From Flavobacteriaceae bacterium UBA3356 (GTDB lineage: Bacteria > Bacteroidota > Bacteroidia > Flavobacteriales > Flavobacteriaceae): a stretch of 64,000 nucleotides of DNA. The DNA is taken from assembly GCA_002360635.1 (NCBI GenBank), contig DEQW01000012.1, positions 56,969 to 120,968 of the forward strand, given 5' to 3'. Below, piece by piece: positions 1 to 9,529 of this stretch (its first letter is position 1; the number at the start of each line of letters is the position of its first letter). Below the pieces are notes generated by a model. It searched no databases. It was not told the DNA's origin and saw nothing but the letters and a program-made list of their open reading frames with translations. Position numbers and translations under genes: made by a program.

Positions 1-1
1 C

Positions 2-280
2 ACCGATTTTTCTTTAGAAGTAATGTCCGCAGGTGTTTCACAGCCCTTACAGGCTGCCCGCCAATACAAAAAAAATATTGGTAGAAAAATTCAGGTTAAG
101 ACCGAAGCTGGAGAAACCATTGAGGCAGAACTGACAAATGCAACAGAAGATGAAGTCACCCTTAAATGGAAAACCCGCGAACCCAAGCCTGTTGGCAAGG
201 GAAAGCACACTGTGAAAAAAGAAGCTGTTGTGCCCTACAACGATATTGTTGAAGCAAAAGTGATGATAACATTTAATTAA
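2..280 (+). CDS. rimP: Ribosome maturation factor RimP, 5' end missing
   Basis: This is the C-terminal 92 residues of a reading frame that is open to the left edge of the window. RimP binds the 30S subunit and helps late assembly of its head. The visible part starts near the end of the N-terminal domain, where the segment reading LEVMSAGVSQPL corresponds to the family's LEVSSPG-xxRPL motif, and continues into the SH3-like C-terminal domain. An ATG at 23 lies inside this conserved motif and is not the start. nusA follows after 6 bases, the usual rimP-nusA-infB order. That order, more than the short visible sequence, makes the assignment firm. Confidence 0.9.
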   Translation, partial: TDFSLEVMSAGVSQPLQAARQYKKNIGRKIQVKTEAGETIEAELTNATEDEVTLKWKTREPKPVGKGKHTVKKEAVVPYNDIVEAKVMITFN

Positions 281-286
281 AATGAC

Positions 287-1519
287 ATGGAAAATTTAGC
301 GTTAATCGATTCTTTTTCGGAATTTAAAGACGATAAGCTCATTGACAGGGTAACGCTTATGGCGATACTGGAAGACGTTTTTAGAAACGCTTTGAAGAAA
401 AAATACGGAAGTGATGATAATTTTGATATAATTATAAACCCAGATAAAGGGGATTTAGAGATTTGGCGTAACCGGATTGTGGTTGCAGATGGCGAAGTTG
501 AAGATGACAATGAAGAAATATCACTTTCCGAAGCACAAAAAATTGAACCCGATTTTGAAATTGGGGAAGATGTTTCAGAAGAAGTAAAATTAATAGATTT
601 AGGACGCCGCTCTATTTTAGCATTGCGTCAAAATTTGATTTCAAAAATACACGAACACGATAACACCAATATTTACAAGCAATTTAAAGAGCTGGAAGGC
701 GATATTTATACGGCTGAGGTGCATCATATACGTCACCGTGCTGTCATTTTGCTTGATGATGAAGGCAACGAGATTATCATGCCGAAGGACAGGCAAATCC
801 CTTCAGATTTTTTCAGAAAAGGAGACAATGTCCGAGGGATTATTGAAAGTGTGGAGCTTAAAGGAAACAAGCCGGTTATTATCATGTCACGTGCAAGCCC
901 TATATTCCTTGAAAAACTATTTGAACAAGAAATCCCTGAAGTGTTTGATGGGTTAATAAATGTTCAAAAAGTTGTAAGAATTCCAGGTGAAAAAGCAAAA
1001 GTTGCCGTAGATTCGTACGATGATCGTATTGATCCTGTAGGAGCTTGTGTAGGGATGAAGGGTTCTCGTATCCACGGTATCGTTCGTGAATTGGGTAACG
1101 AAAATATTGATGTAATAAATTACACCAATAACCTTAACTTGTTTATCACAAGAGCATTGAGTCCTGCAAAAGTGACTTCAATAAAGATAGACGAAGAAAA
1201 TAAACGCGCAGAAGTTTTATTGCGCCCAGAAGAAGTTTCAAAAGCAATTGGTCGTGGCGGTCATAACATTAGGTTGGCCGGACAGCTAACTGGTTATGAA
1301 ATTGATGTATTGCGCGAAGGCGCAGAAGAAGATGTAGAATTACGTGAATTTTCCGATGAAATCGAAGATTGGATTATTGCAGAATTCCAAAAAATTGGTC
1401 TGGATACTGCCAAGAGTGTTCTTGAGTATGACATGGCCGATTTAATTAAGAGAACTGATCTTGAAGAGGAGACTGTTAAGCACGTTATTAACATTTTAAA
1501 AGAAGAATTTGAAGAGTAG
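287..1519 (+). CDS. nusA: Transcription termination/antitermination factor NusA
   Basis: NusA binds RNA polymerase and nascent RNA and modulates pausing, termination and antitermination. At 410 residues it has the short form usual in Bacteroidetes, without the C-terminal acidic repeats of E. coli NusA. The N-terminal polymerase-binding domain covers about residues 1-125, followed by an S1 domain (about 130-200) and two KH domains. The GxxG loops of the KH domains are seen as GMKG at residues 256-259 and GRGG at 322-325. The C-terminus is acidic (ends EEFEE). The gene starts 6 bases after rimP and 57 bases before infB, so the three are probably co-transcribed. Confidence 0.97.
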   Translation: MENLALIDSFSEFKDDKLIDRVTLMAILEDVFRNALKKKYGSDDNFDIIINPDKGDLEIWRNRIVVADGEVEDDNEEISLSEAQKIEPDFEIGEDVSEEVKLIDLGRRSILALRQNLISKIHEHDNTNIYKQFKELEGDIYTAEVHHIRHRAVILLDDEGNEIIMPKDRQIPSDFFRKGDNVRGIIESVELKGNKPVIIMSRASPIFLEKLFEQEIPEVFDGLINVQKVVRIPGEKAKVAVDSYDDRIDPVGACVGMKGSRIHGIVRELGNENIDVINYTNNLNLFITRALSPAKVTSIKIDEENKRAEVLLRPEEVSKAIGRGGHNIRLAGQLTGYEIDVLREGAEEDVELREFSDEIEDWIIAEFQKIGLDTAKSVLEYDMADLIKRTDLEEETVKHVINILKEEFEE

Positions 1520-1576
1520 TGGTAACTTTACCTACTTTTACACATATTTATAAGACAAAAAGGAGAAAGCATTTAT

Positions 1577-4318
1577 ATGGCTGAAGTAAAATCGAAAAGG
1601 CTAAACAAAGTATTACGCGAATTCAACATCTCGCTGGATCGTGCCGTGGAATTTTTAAGTTCTAAAGGCTACGAGGTGGACGCACGTCCAACCACGAAAA
1701 TTTCAGATGAAGAATACGGAGTGCTTTTTGACGAATTCGAAACCGACAAGAGTAAGAAGATGGAGTCTAAGGAAGTTGGTGAAGAAAAGCGTAAAGAGAA
1801 AGAAGAACTTCGTTTGGAACGCGAGCGCGAACTGGAAGAAAAGCAAAAGAAAGAAGCCAAAAAAGTTGTAAAAGCTGAAGCCAAACTTGATGGCCCCAAA
1901 CAAGTGGGTAAAATTGATTTGGATGCCGATAAAAAGAAAGCCAAAGCAAAAGAAGAATCTGAAGCTAAAAAAGCTAAAGAGGAACCAAAAGCTGAGAAAG
2001 TAGAAGAAAAGGCAGCCGAAAAAGCTAAAGAGGTAAAATCCGATACTAAGAAGGAAACTTCAAAAAAGGAAGCTCCTAAAAAGGAAACACCAAAAGCCAA
2101 AGAGGAAAAGCCTGAGGCTACAAAAACTAAAGAAGAACCTAAAGCTGATAAAGTAGAAAAAGAAGAAGAGAAACAATCCGATTCTGTTCAAACCAACTAC
2201 AAAAAGCTTGACGGGCCTAATTTTACAGGTGAAAAAATTGATCTTTCCAAGTTTAAAAAGCCTGAAAAGAAAAAGAAAGAGAAGAAAGAAGACGACAAAA
2301 AGGGCAAACGAAGCCGTAGGCGACGTATTAGCAAAAAGGCGCCAAATAAAGGAAACTTTAAAGATAACAGAGGTCGCGGTAAAGGAAGGTCTAATGCACC
2401 TAAAGAAGAGCCTACCGAGGAAGAAATCCAAAAGCAAGTACGGGAAACCCTTGAAAAGCTTCAAGGAAAATCTTCAAAAGGAAAAGGTGCCAAATACCGT
2501 AGGGATAAAAGAGATAGCCACCGTCAAAAAACGGAAGACGATTTAGCACAGCAGGAAGCAGATAGCAAATTGCTTAAAGTAACCGAGTTTGTGACCGTAA
2601 GTGAGGTGGCAACGATGATGAATGTTCCTGTTACTAAAATTATATCGGCTTGTATGTCGCTCGGAATGATGGTAACAATGAACCAGCGTCTAGATGCAGA
2701 AACCCTTACCATTGTTGCAGAAGAATTTGACTATGAGGTAGAATTTGTAACGGCAGATATAGAAGAAAGTATTCAAGAAGATCAAGATGCACCAGAAGAT
2801 TTAGAGCCAAGAGCTCCTATTGTAACTGTAATGGGGCACGTTGATCACGGTAAAACCTCTTTGCTGGATTACGTTCGTAAGGAAAATGTTATTGCTGGGG
2901 AATCCGGTGGAATCACACAGCACATTGGTGCCTACGGTGTGCAGCTGGAAGACGGGCAAAAAATAGCTTTCCTTGATACACCAGGTCACGAGGCGTTTAC
3001 CGCAATGCGTGCAAGAGGTGCACAAGTAACCGATCTTGCCATTATTGTAATTGCGGCCGATGATGATATTATGCCACAAACCAAAGAAGCAATAAGTCAC
3101 GCGCAAGCTGCAGGGGTGCCAATTGTATTTGCAATTAATAAAATTGATAGACCAACAGCAAATCCAGATAAAATTAAAGAAGGATTAGCGAGTATGAACT
3201 TGCTAGTTGAAGACTGGGGTGGTAAAATTCAATCACACGATATTTCTGCAAAAACTGGAGAAGGAGTTCCAGAATTATTAGAAAAAGTATTGCTTGAGGC
3301 TGAAATATTAGAGCTAAAAGCAAACCCAAATAAAATTGCCAACGGTACCGTAGTTGAAGCATACTTAGATAAAGGACGCGGATACGTTTCTACCATTTTG
3401 GTTCAAGGAGGTACATTGAAAGTTGGTGATTATGTATTAGCTGGTCAGCATAGCGGTAAAATTAAAGCGATGCAAGATGAGCGAGGCAACAATGTTAAAG
3501 AAGCAGGTCCTTCCACGCCAGTCTCTATTTTAGGATTGGATGGAGCGCCACAAGCGGGTGATAAATTCAATGTGTTTGAAGATGAACGCGAAGCGAAAGA
3601 TATTGCAAACAAGCGTACTCAGCTACAACGTGAGCAGTCTGTAAGAACACAGCGTCATATTACACTTGACGAAATTGGAAGACGAATTGCGTTAGGTGAC
3701 TTTAAAGAACTTAACATCATCCTTAAAGGTGATGTGGACGGTTCGGTTGAGGCCTTGACAGATTCTTTCCAGAAACTTTCTACTGAAGAAATACAAGTAA
3801 ACATTATACATAAAGGAGTTGGAGCCATTACTGAAAGTGATGTATTGTTAGCGTCAGCTTCCGATGCTATTATAATAGGATTTAATGTACGCCCAATGGG
3901 TAATGCACGCCAGATAGCCGATAAAGAAGAAATCGATATCAGAATGTATTCTATTATTTATGCAGCCATCAACGATCTTAAAGATGCGATGGAAGGTATG
4001 CTTTCCCCTGAAATTAAAGAGGAAATCACAGGTAATGCTGAAATAAGGGAAACTTTCAAAATATCTAAAATTGGTACAATCGCCGGTTGTATGGTTACAA
4101 GTGGTAAGATTTACCGAAATTCTGGTATTCGTTTAATTCGGGAAGGTGTTGTTGTTTACACAGGTGAATTGGCTTCCTTGAAACGATTTAAGGATGATGT
4201 GAAAGAAGTTTCAAAAGGCTACGATTGTGGTATGCAAATTAAAAATTATAACGACCTTAAAGAAGGCGATGTAATTGAAGCGTTCCAAGAAGTAGCTGTT
4301 AAGAAAAAGCTTAAGTAA
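1577..4318 (+). CDS. infB: Translation initiation factor IF-2
   Basis: IF-2 is the GTPase that places fMet-tRNA on the 30S subunit and promotes 70S joining. The 913-residue protein has an N-terminal IF2_N-type helical segment (about 1-55), a very lysine/glutamate-rich linker (about 60-330), a second IF2_N-like segment (about 335-390), and the GTPase domain. G1 is GHVDHGKT at 420-427, G3 is DTPGHE near 467, and G4 is NKID near 521. Beta-barrel domain II and the C-terminal fMet-tRNA-binding domains follow. The linker contains repeated KAKEE/KKE-type units, which also produce long meaningless reverse-strand frames. The ATG at 1577 is preceded by an AAGGAGAAAG stretch. A bidirectional terminator follows the stop. 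Confidence 0.98.
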   Translation: MAEVKSKRLNKVLREFNISLDRAVEFLSSKGYEVDARPTTKISDEEYGVLFDEFETDKSKKMESKEVGEEKRKEKEELRLERERELEEKQKKEAKKVVKAEAKLDGPKQVGKIDLDADKKKAKAKEESEAKKAKEEPKAEKVEEKAAEKAKEVKSDTKKETSKKEAPKKETPKAKEEKPEATKTKEEPKADKVEKEEEKQSDSVQTNYKKLDGPNFTGEKIDLSKFKKPEKKKKEKKEDDKKGKRSRRRRISKKAPNKGNFKDNRGRGKGRSNAPKEEPTEEEIQKQVRETLEKLQGKSSKGKGAKYRRDKRDSHRQKTEDDLAQQEADSKLLKVTEFVTVSEVATMMNVPVTKIISACMSLGMMVTMNQRLDAETLTIVAEEFDYEVEFVTADIEESIQEDQDAPEDLEPRAPIVTVMGHVDHGKTSLLDYVRKENVIAGESGGITQHIGAYGVQLEDGQKIAFLDTPGHEAFTAMRARGAQVTDLAIIVIAADDDIMPQTKEAISHAQAAGVPIVFAINKIDRPTANPDKIKEGLASMNLLVEDWGGKIQSHDISAKTGEGVPELLEKVLLEAEILELKANPNKIANGTVVEAYLDKGRGYVSTILVQGGTLKVGDYVLAGQHSGKIKAMQDERGNNVKEAGPSTPVSILGLDGAPQAGDKFNVFEDEREAKDIANKRTQLQREQSVRTQRHITLDEIGRRIALGDFKELNIILKGDVDGSVEALTDSFQKLSTEEIQVNIIHKGVGAITESDVLLASASDAIIIGFNVRPMGNARQIADKEEIDIRMYSIIYAAINDLKDAMEGMLSPEIKEEITGNAEIRETFKISKIGTIAGCMVTSGKIYRNSGIRLIREGVVVYTGELASLKRFKDDVKEVSKGYDCGMQIKNYNDLKEGDVIEAFQEVAVKKKLK

Positions 4319-4344
4319 CCTAAAGTATATTGCTTATTTTAAAT

Positions 4345-4375
4345 AAAAAAAGACCTCAAAACGAGGTCTTTTTTT
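4345..4375. terminator. Bidirectional intrinsic terminator between infB and the SPOR gene
   Basis: A stem AGACCTC/GAGGTCT (4351-4357 with 4363-4369) is flanked by an A-run on the left and a T-run on the right, so it can end transcripts from both convergent genes. Confidence 0.9.
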
Positions 4376-4394
4376 GTGAAATATATTTCAGTTT

Positions 4395-4790
4395 TTAATT
4401 CCTGTTCTGTGGCTTTAAAATAAATGCAGAGGGAAACCCTTTTTGTATTTCAATTAAGGCCCTATCTGCGTCCAGACGATCGCTAAAACTACCAACCCAA
4501 ACTTTATAATTGGGAGTTTCGTATTCAATAGATGCTGGCCAAGTGCCATACATGCCACGATATCTTTTTATAATGGTGTTTGCTTTAGTGAGTTCTCCGT
4601 AGTAGAGCTGAATTGTGTAACCATTAGAGAGCTGGTTGTCCTTTTCAAGACTTTTTTTCAAAGTTAGTAATTGTTCTATTTTCGGATCTTGGTTAATGGT
4701 TACTTTTCCTTGTTGCGCGATAGTTTTATTTGAGAAACAAACAAACAATAGGCTGACTATAACCAATTTATAAAGATAGGATTTTTTCAT
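4395..4790 (-). CDS. Exported SPOR-domain protein
   Basis: The product is 131 residues with an N-terminal signal peptide (MKKSYLYKLVIVSLLFVCFS..) and a C-terminal SPOR domain (about 55-130). The motifs YTIQLYYGELTKAN and YKVWVGSFSDRLDADRAL are typical of this peptidoglycan (denuded glycan)-binding fold. The likely role is envelope localisation, possibly at division sites, but no partner is evident. An upstream in-frame ATG at 4811 is rejected as start because it falls inside a TACATTTG -7 promoter element (4809-4816 on the minus strand). The start at 4790 leaves a leader of roughly 13 bases. The gene is convergent with infB and shares its terminator. Confidence 0.85.
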   Translation of the reverse strand: MKKSYLYKLVIVSLLFVCFSNKTIAQQGKVTINQDPKIEQLLTLKKSLEKDNQLSNGYTIQLYYGELTKANTIIKRYRGMYGTWPASIEYETPNYKVWVGSFSDRLDADRALIEIQKGFPSAFILKPQNRN

Positions 4791-4808
4791 GATGTAAATT
4801 ATATATTG

Positions 4809-4816
4809 CAAATGTA
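4809..4816 (-). promoter_or_regulatory. -7 element of the SPOR-gene promoter
   Basis: The minus strand reads TACATTTG, an exact TAnnTTTG Bacteroidetes -7 box. No TTG was found at the ideal 20-base spacing. The box overlaps the alternative upstream ATG of the SPOR gene and so decides the start. Confidence 0.55.
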
Positions 4817-4914
4817 CTTTATAATAACTTTAAAACCTTCCTCAATATTATTTAGAACAAGTATAAATTAGTTGTTAACACTTTGTTTGGATTTCTAAAA
4901 TCGACTTTATAATG

Positions 4915-4922
4915 TATTTTTG
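4915..4922 (+). promoter_or_regulatory. -7 element of the act-cox operon promoter
   Basis: TATTTTTG matches TAnnTTTG. The -33 position has TTT rather than TTG; TTG occurs a few bases further up at 4887. It would give a leader of about 80 bases before actA. Confidence 0.5.
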
Positions 4923-5004
4923 TGGCGTTATTTGTGGTACGTACATTCACTGATTTTAGTAACCAATTACGTGCCAAACTTATGGACAATAATTAACCGT
5001 CAGT

Positions 5005-6345
5005 ATGAAAAAGGTGAATTACCGAAATCTATCCTCATTTTTGTCATTTCTATTGTTAGCCATGTTGCTAACATTTTCAAATTCCGTTTTAGCACAGGAA
5101 GAAGCTGCTGCAAATGATACAACCGCAACTGCATCTAGTGAAGCTGCTCCGGCCGATGGAGCTGGTGGCGATGTGGCAGCCGGGGAAAGTTTGTTTAAAG
5201 CAAATTGTGCAGCTTGTCATAAACTAGATCGTAAATCGACAGGGCCAGCTCTTCGTGGTGTAGCTGATAAATATGATCGTGATTGGTTATATGAATGGAT
5301 TAAGGATAGTCAAGCTATGATTAAATCTGGAGATCCTCAAGCTGTTAAGTTGTTTGAAGAGTATAACAACTCTGTAATGACTGCTTTTCCGCAGTTAAGC
5401 AATACAGATATAGATAATATTTTAGCCTACACAAGCCAGCCGAAACCTGAGCCAACTGTTGCTCAAGTTCCCGATGGCGGTGAAAGCACAGGTAGTGGAG
5501 ATGGCGTTTCAAACAATATCGTACTTGGCGCGCTTGCTTTAGTGTTCTTGTTGTTAGTGGTGATGTTATTTTTAGTAACTAACACACTTAAAAAGATTGC
5601 GGCGGCAAACGGTGTTGATTATCCTGAAAAAGAACCGCGCACTCCAATTTGGAAAGCATTTGTTCAAAATCAATTTTTGGTATTGGTGACGTCTGTTTTC
5701 TTGTTGTTAACAGCTGGATACTTTATGTATGGGTACATGATGCAGATAGGCGTGGATCAAGGATACGCTCCTGTTCAGCCTATTCATTTCTCACATAAAA
5801 TTCACGCAGGCGACAATCAGGTAGATTGTAATTTCTGTCACTCTTCAGCAAGAAAAAGTAAGACATCCGGTATTCCATCATTGAATGTTTGTATGAACTG
5901 TCATAAGAACATTGCTGAAGTAGCTCCTGAGACAGCTACTGAAGAATACTCTAAAGAATTCTATGACGCTGAAATTCAAAAATTATACGAAGCAGTAGGT
6001 TGGGATGTAGACGAGCAAGCTTACACGGGCGAAGAAAAACCAGTTAAGTGGGTTCGTATTCATAACCTGCCAGACTTTGCGTACTTTAACCATTCGCAAC
6101 ACGTAACCGTAGCTGGAATAGCGTGTCAAGAATGTCACGGTCCTGTAGAAGAATTTGAAATAATGAAGCAGCATTCACCATTAACAATGGGATGGTGTAT
6201 TAATTGTCACCGTGATACCAATGTGAGGATGGAAGGCAACGAATATTATGAAAAGATTCATGAGGAACTTGCCAAGAAATATGGCGTCGAAAAAGTGACA
6301 GCTGCACAAATGGGTGGCCTTGAATGTGGTAAGTGTCACTACTAA
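5005..6345 (+). CDS. actA: Alternative complex III subunit ActA, six-haem cytochrome c
   Basis: ActA is the multihaem cytochrome subunit of the menaquinol:cytochrome c oxidoreductase (alternative complex III). The 446 residues show a signal peptide (cleavage near ..VLAQ at about 30), an extra N-terminal single-haem cytochrome c domain (CAACH at 68-72, with candidate methionine ligands after it), and transmembrane helices near 172-197 and 224-246. The classical pentahaem ActA part follows: CNFCH at 275, CMNCH at 296, CQECH at 374, CINCH at 398 and CGKCH at 441. The N-terminal domain makes it about twice the length of a minimal ActA. It is the first gene of the act-cox operon; actB starts 74 bases later. 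Confidence 0.95.
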   Translation: MKKVNYRNLSSFLSFLLLAMLLTFSNSVLAQEEAAANDTTATASSEAAPADGAGGDVAAGESLFKANCAACHKLDRKSTGPALRGVADKYDRDWLYEWIKDSQAMIKSGDPQAVKLFEEYNNSVMTAFPQLSNTDIDNILAYTSQPKPEPTVAQVPDGGESTGSGDGVSNNIVLGALALVFLLLVVMLFLVTNTLKKIAAANGVDYPEKEPRTPIWKAFVQNQFLVLVTSVFLLLTAGYFMYGYMMQIGVDQGYAPVQPIHFSHKIHAGDNQVDCNFCHSSARKSKTSGIPSLNVCMNCHKNIAEVAPETATEEYSKEFYDAEIQKLYEAVGWDVDEQAYTGEEKPVKWVRIHNLPDFAYFNHSQHVTVAGIACQECHGPVEEFEIMKQHSPLTMGWCINCHRDTNVRMEGNEYYEKIHEELAKKYGVEKVTAAQMGGLECGKCHY

Positions 6346-6419
6346 ACTTAAAATGATTAAAGAAATCGTGCTTTCAAAACGAATTTTGAATAAGCGATTG
6401 TTAAATTAAATAACAATAA

Positions 6420-9400
6420 ATGGCATCAAACAAGAAATACTGGAAAAGTGTTGAAGAGCTAAATGAAAACAGCTCTGTTGTTAAGACGTTGCAAGAAAAT
6501 GAATTTGTGGAAGAAATTCCTACTGATGATTTTTTAGGTAATAAAGAAACGTTAGAGGCTTCTTCAACAACACGTCGTGATTTCTTAAAGTACGTTGGTT
6601 TCACTACGGCGGCAGCTTCGCTTGCGGCTTGTGAAGGACCAGTGGTAAAATCAATTCCATACGTGGTCGCGCCGGACGAAATAGTTCCTGGGGTAGCAAA
6701 TTTTTACGCTACTACAATTGCAGATGGTTTCGATTTTGCTAATGTGTTGGTAAAAACAAGAGAGGGTCGTCCTATTAAAATAGAACGAAATGATCTTTCA
6801 AAATATGGTGACGGGGTAAATGCACGTGTGCACGCTTCTGTTTTGTCTTTATACGATAGTAATCGTTTAACGGCGCCAATGGTTAATGGAGAAGAGGTTT
6901 CTTGGAGCGATTTTGATGCTTCAATGGCCCAAAAGATGAATGAAATGGGAGGCAAGGATATCGTGTTGCTTACGCAAACGTTTGCCAGTCCGTCTACATC
7001 AAAGCTTATAAAAGAGTTTACTTCAAAATATCCAAATGTTCGTCACGTAGTATACGATACGGTTTCTTCTTCTGAAGCCTTAGATGCTTTTCAAAGTAAA
7101 TATGGCTCTCGCGCCTTAGCGGATTACGATTTTTCTAAAGCAGAAGTGATTGTATCTGTTGGAGCAGATTTCTTAGGAGATTGGCAAGGTGGAGGCTACG
7201 ATGGTGGTTATGCAAAAGGACGTGTTCCGAAGAATGGAAAGATGTCTCGCCACGTTCAATTTGAATCTAACATGAGTCTTTCTGGTGCAAATGCAGATAA
7301 GCGTGTGCCAGTCACTCCTTCTCAACAACTTCAAATTCTAAAAGCCTTAACAGGTGGAAGTGCTTCTGGTTTACCAGATAACATAGCTGACGCTGTTTCT
7401 AAAGCAAAAGCACAATTAAATAAAGCAGGTAGCAAAGGTGTTCTGGTAACAGGATTGCCCAATGTTGCTGCTCAAAAAATGGTATTGGACTTTAACGAGT
7501 CTAAAGGTAGTGTTGTAATGGATACTGCCAAGCCAAAAATGACTCGTAAAGGAAACACTGCTGAAGTAATGCGCGTATTAAACGGGGTTGTTTCAGGAAG
7601 TGTTAAAGGTTTGATTACGGTAGGCGTAGATCCTGTGTATTCATTCCCAAATAATGAAGCATTTAAAGAAGCGTATCAAAAATTAGATATGAGTCTTGCA
7701 TTTTCTATAAAAGAAGATGCTACGGCTTCTTTAGCACAAATGGTTGCGGCAACTCCACATTACTTAGAATCTTGGGGAGATGTACAGATGAAAAAAGGAA
7801 ATTTCAGCTTAATGCAACCAACTATTCGTCCGTTGTTTAATACAAGACAATTTCAAGATTGCTTGTTGAAATGGACCGGAAATACTAAAAATTATTACGA
7901 TTACATAAAAGAAACTTGGACTTCTTCTGTATTAGCAGGTGGTTCATGGAATCAAGCGCTTCACGACGGTTTTGTTGAAAGCAGTGCTGAAGTTTCTATG
8001 GAAGATGCAACTGCAGATGAAGCTAATATGACTTTAGAAAGCAGTACAAACAATGGCGCACTAGCTACTTCTGCTCAAAATGGAAGTGGGTATGAGTTAA
8101 CATTGTATACCAAAACTGCTTTAGGTGATGGTCAGCAGGCTAATAACCCTTGGTTGCAAGAAATGCCAGACCCTATTACTCGTACATCTTGGGATAATTA
8201 TTTAACAATTTCAGCAGCCGATGCAAAAGAATTAGGTGTTGAAAATGAAAACGTTGCAAACGGAGCATTAAACGGAGGATACGTTAATGTAAAAATGGAT
8301 GGCGTTGTGGTAAATAAAGTTCCTGTACTTGTTCAGCCTGGACAAGCTAAAGGATCTGTTGGTTTAGCTTTCGGATACGGTAAAACAGCTGCTATTCAAG
8401 AAGAAATGCAAACTGGTGTAAACGCTTTCCCATTATATAAAGACTTCTCTTCGGTACAAAATGTTACCTTAGAGAAAGTAGGAGGTGTTCACGAATTTGC
8501 TTGTGTACAATTGCATAATACTATGATGGGGCGTGATATTATTCGCGAAACGTCACTTGAAATATTCAATACAAAAGATGTTGAGGAATGGAATGCCGTT
8601 CCTAAAGTGTCTAAAGACCATCAAGAAATTCCAGTGACTTCACCAGATGCAGATCTTTGGGAAGATTTTGACCGTTCAATAGGTCATCACTTTAACTTAT
8701 CCATAGACTTAAATGCCTGTACAGGTTGTGGCGCTTGTGTTATAGCTTGTCACGCCGAAAACAATGTGCCTGTTGTAGGTAAGTCTGAAGTTAGAAGAAG
8801 CCGTGATATGCACTGGTTGCGTATTGATAGGTATTATTCAGCAGAAGAATCATTAGAAGTTGATCAAGATAAAAAAGAAGGATTCTCTGGTTTATTTGGA
8901 GATAATGGTTCATTAGGTGGTTTTGGAGAATTGGAAGATCCATCTGCAAATCCACAGGTGGCATTTCAGCCAGTTATGTGTCAGCACTGTAATCACGCGC
9001 CTTGTGAGACAGTTTGTCCTGTAGCTGCAACTTCGCACGGAAGACAAGGGCAAAACCATATGGCGTACAATCGTTGTGTGGGTACAAGATATTGTGCAAA
9101 CAACTGTCCTTATAAAGTACGTCGTTTCAACTGGTTCTTGTATAATGAAAATGATGAGTTTGACTACCACATGAACAACGATCTTGGTCGTATGGTATTA
9201 AACCCAGATGTAGTTGTGCGTTCACGAGGTGTAATGGAAAAATGTTCTATGTGTATTCAGAAAACACAAAAAACAATCCTTGATGCGAAACGCGATGGCC
9301 GACCTGTTAAAGATGTTGAATTTCAAACAGCTTGTTCTGCAGCTTGTGGAAATGGGGCGATGGTATTTGGAGATATCAACGATCACGATAGCGAAGTGTA

Positions 9401-9503
9401 TAAAGAGAAAAAAGATAAAAGAATGTATCACTTATTAGAGTATGTGGGAACCGAACCAAATGTGTTCTACAAGACTAAGATAAGAAATACAGAAGAAGTT
9501 TAA
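6420..9503 (+). CDS. actB: Alternative complex III subunit ActB, iron-sulfur protein
   Basis: ActB carries the iron-sulfur clusters of alternative complex III and has a molybdopterin-oxidoreductase-like domain fused to a ferredoxin-like domain. A Tat-type twin-arginine motif, TTRRDFLK, lies near residues 51-58. It is followed by a hydrophobic segment ending in LAAC (Cys71), which looks like a lipobox, so a lipid-anchored exported protein is inferred. Residues about 75-720 are the molybdopterin-type fold. Cluster motifs follow: CTGCGACVIAC near 766, CQHCNHAPCETVC near 853, CVGTRYCANNC near 887, CSMC near 942 and CSAAC near 971. Length 1027 residues. It sits between actA and actC in the operon. 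Confidence 0.96.
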   Translation: MASNKKYWKSVEELNENSSVVKTLQENEFVEEIPTDDFLGNKETLEASSTTRRDFLKYVGFTTAAASLAACEGPVVKSIPYVVAPDEIVPGVANFYATTIADGFDFANVLVKTREGRPIKIERNDLSKYGDGVNARVHASVLSLYDSNRLTAPMVNGEEVSWSDFDASMAQKMNEMGGKDIVLLTQTFASPSTSKLIKEFTSKYPNVRHVVYDTVSSSEALDAFQSKYGSRALADYDFSKAEVIVSVGADFLGDWQGGGYDGGYAKGRVPKNGKMSRHVQFESNMSLSGANADKRVPVTPSQQLQILKALTGGSASGLPDNIADAVSKAKAQLNKAGSKGVLVTGLPNVAAQKMVLDFNESKGSVVMDTAKPKMTRKGNTAEVMRVLNGVVSGSVKGLITVGVDPVYSFPNNEAFKEAYQKLDMSLAFSIKEDATASLAQMVAATPHYLESWGDVQMKKGNFSLMQPTIRPLFNTRQFQDCLLKWTGNTKNYYDYIKETWTSSVLAGGSWNQALHDGFVESSAEVSMEDATADEANMTLESSTNNGALATSAQNGSGYELTLYTKTALGDGQQANNPWLQEMPDPITRTSWDNYLTISAADAKELGVENENVANGALNGGYVNVKMDGVVVNKVPVLVQPGQAKGSVGLAFGYGKTAAIQEEMQTGVNAFPLYKDFSSVQNVTLEKVGGVHEFACVQLHNTMMGRDIIRETSLEIFNTKDVEEWNAVPKVSKDHQEIPVTSPDADLWEDFDRSIGHHFNLSIDLNACTGCGACVIACHAENNVPVVGKSEVRRSRDMHWLRIDRYYSAEESLEVDQDKKEGFSGLFGDNGSLGGFGELEDPSANPQVAFQPVMCQHCNHAPCETVCPVAATSHGRQGQNHMAYNRCVGTRYCANNCPYKVRRFNWFLYNENDEFDYHMNNDLGRMVLNPDVVVRSRGVMEKCSMCIQKTQKTILDAKRDGRPVKDVEFQTACSAACGNGAMVFGDINDHDSEVYKEKKDKRMYHLLEYVGTEPNVFYKTKIRNTEEV

Positions 9504-9529
9504 ACTAACTAAGTAACAGTAGTAAAGAT

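Noticed and set aside
1669..2464. Long reverse-strand reading frames (up to 143 codons) opposite infB
   Set aside because: They are Ser/Phe-rich mirror images of the lysine/glutamate-rich IF-2 linker and have no promoter or family motif.
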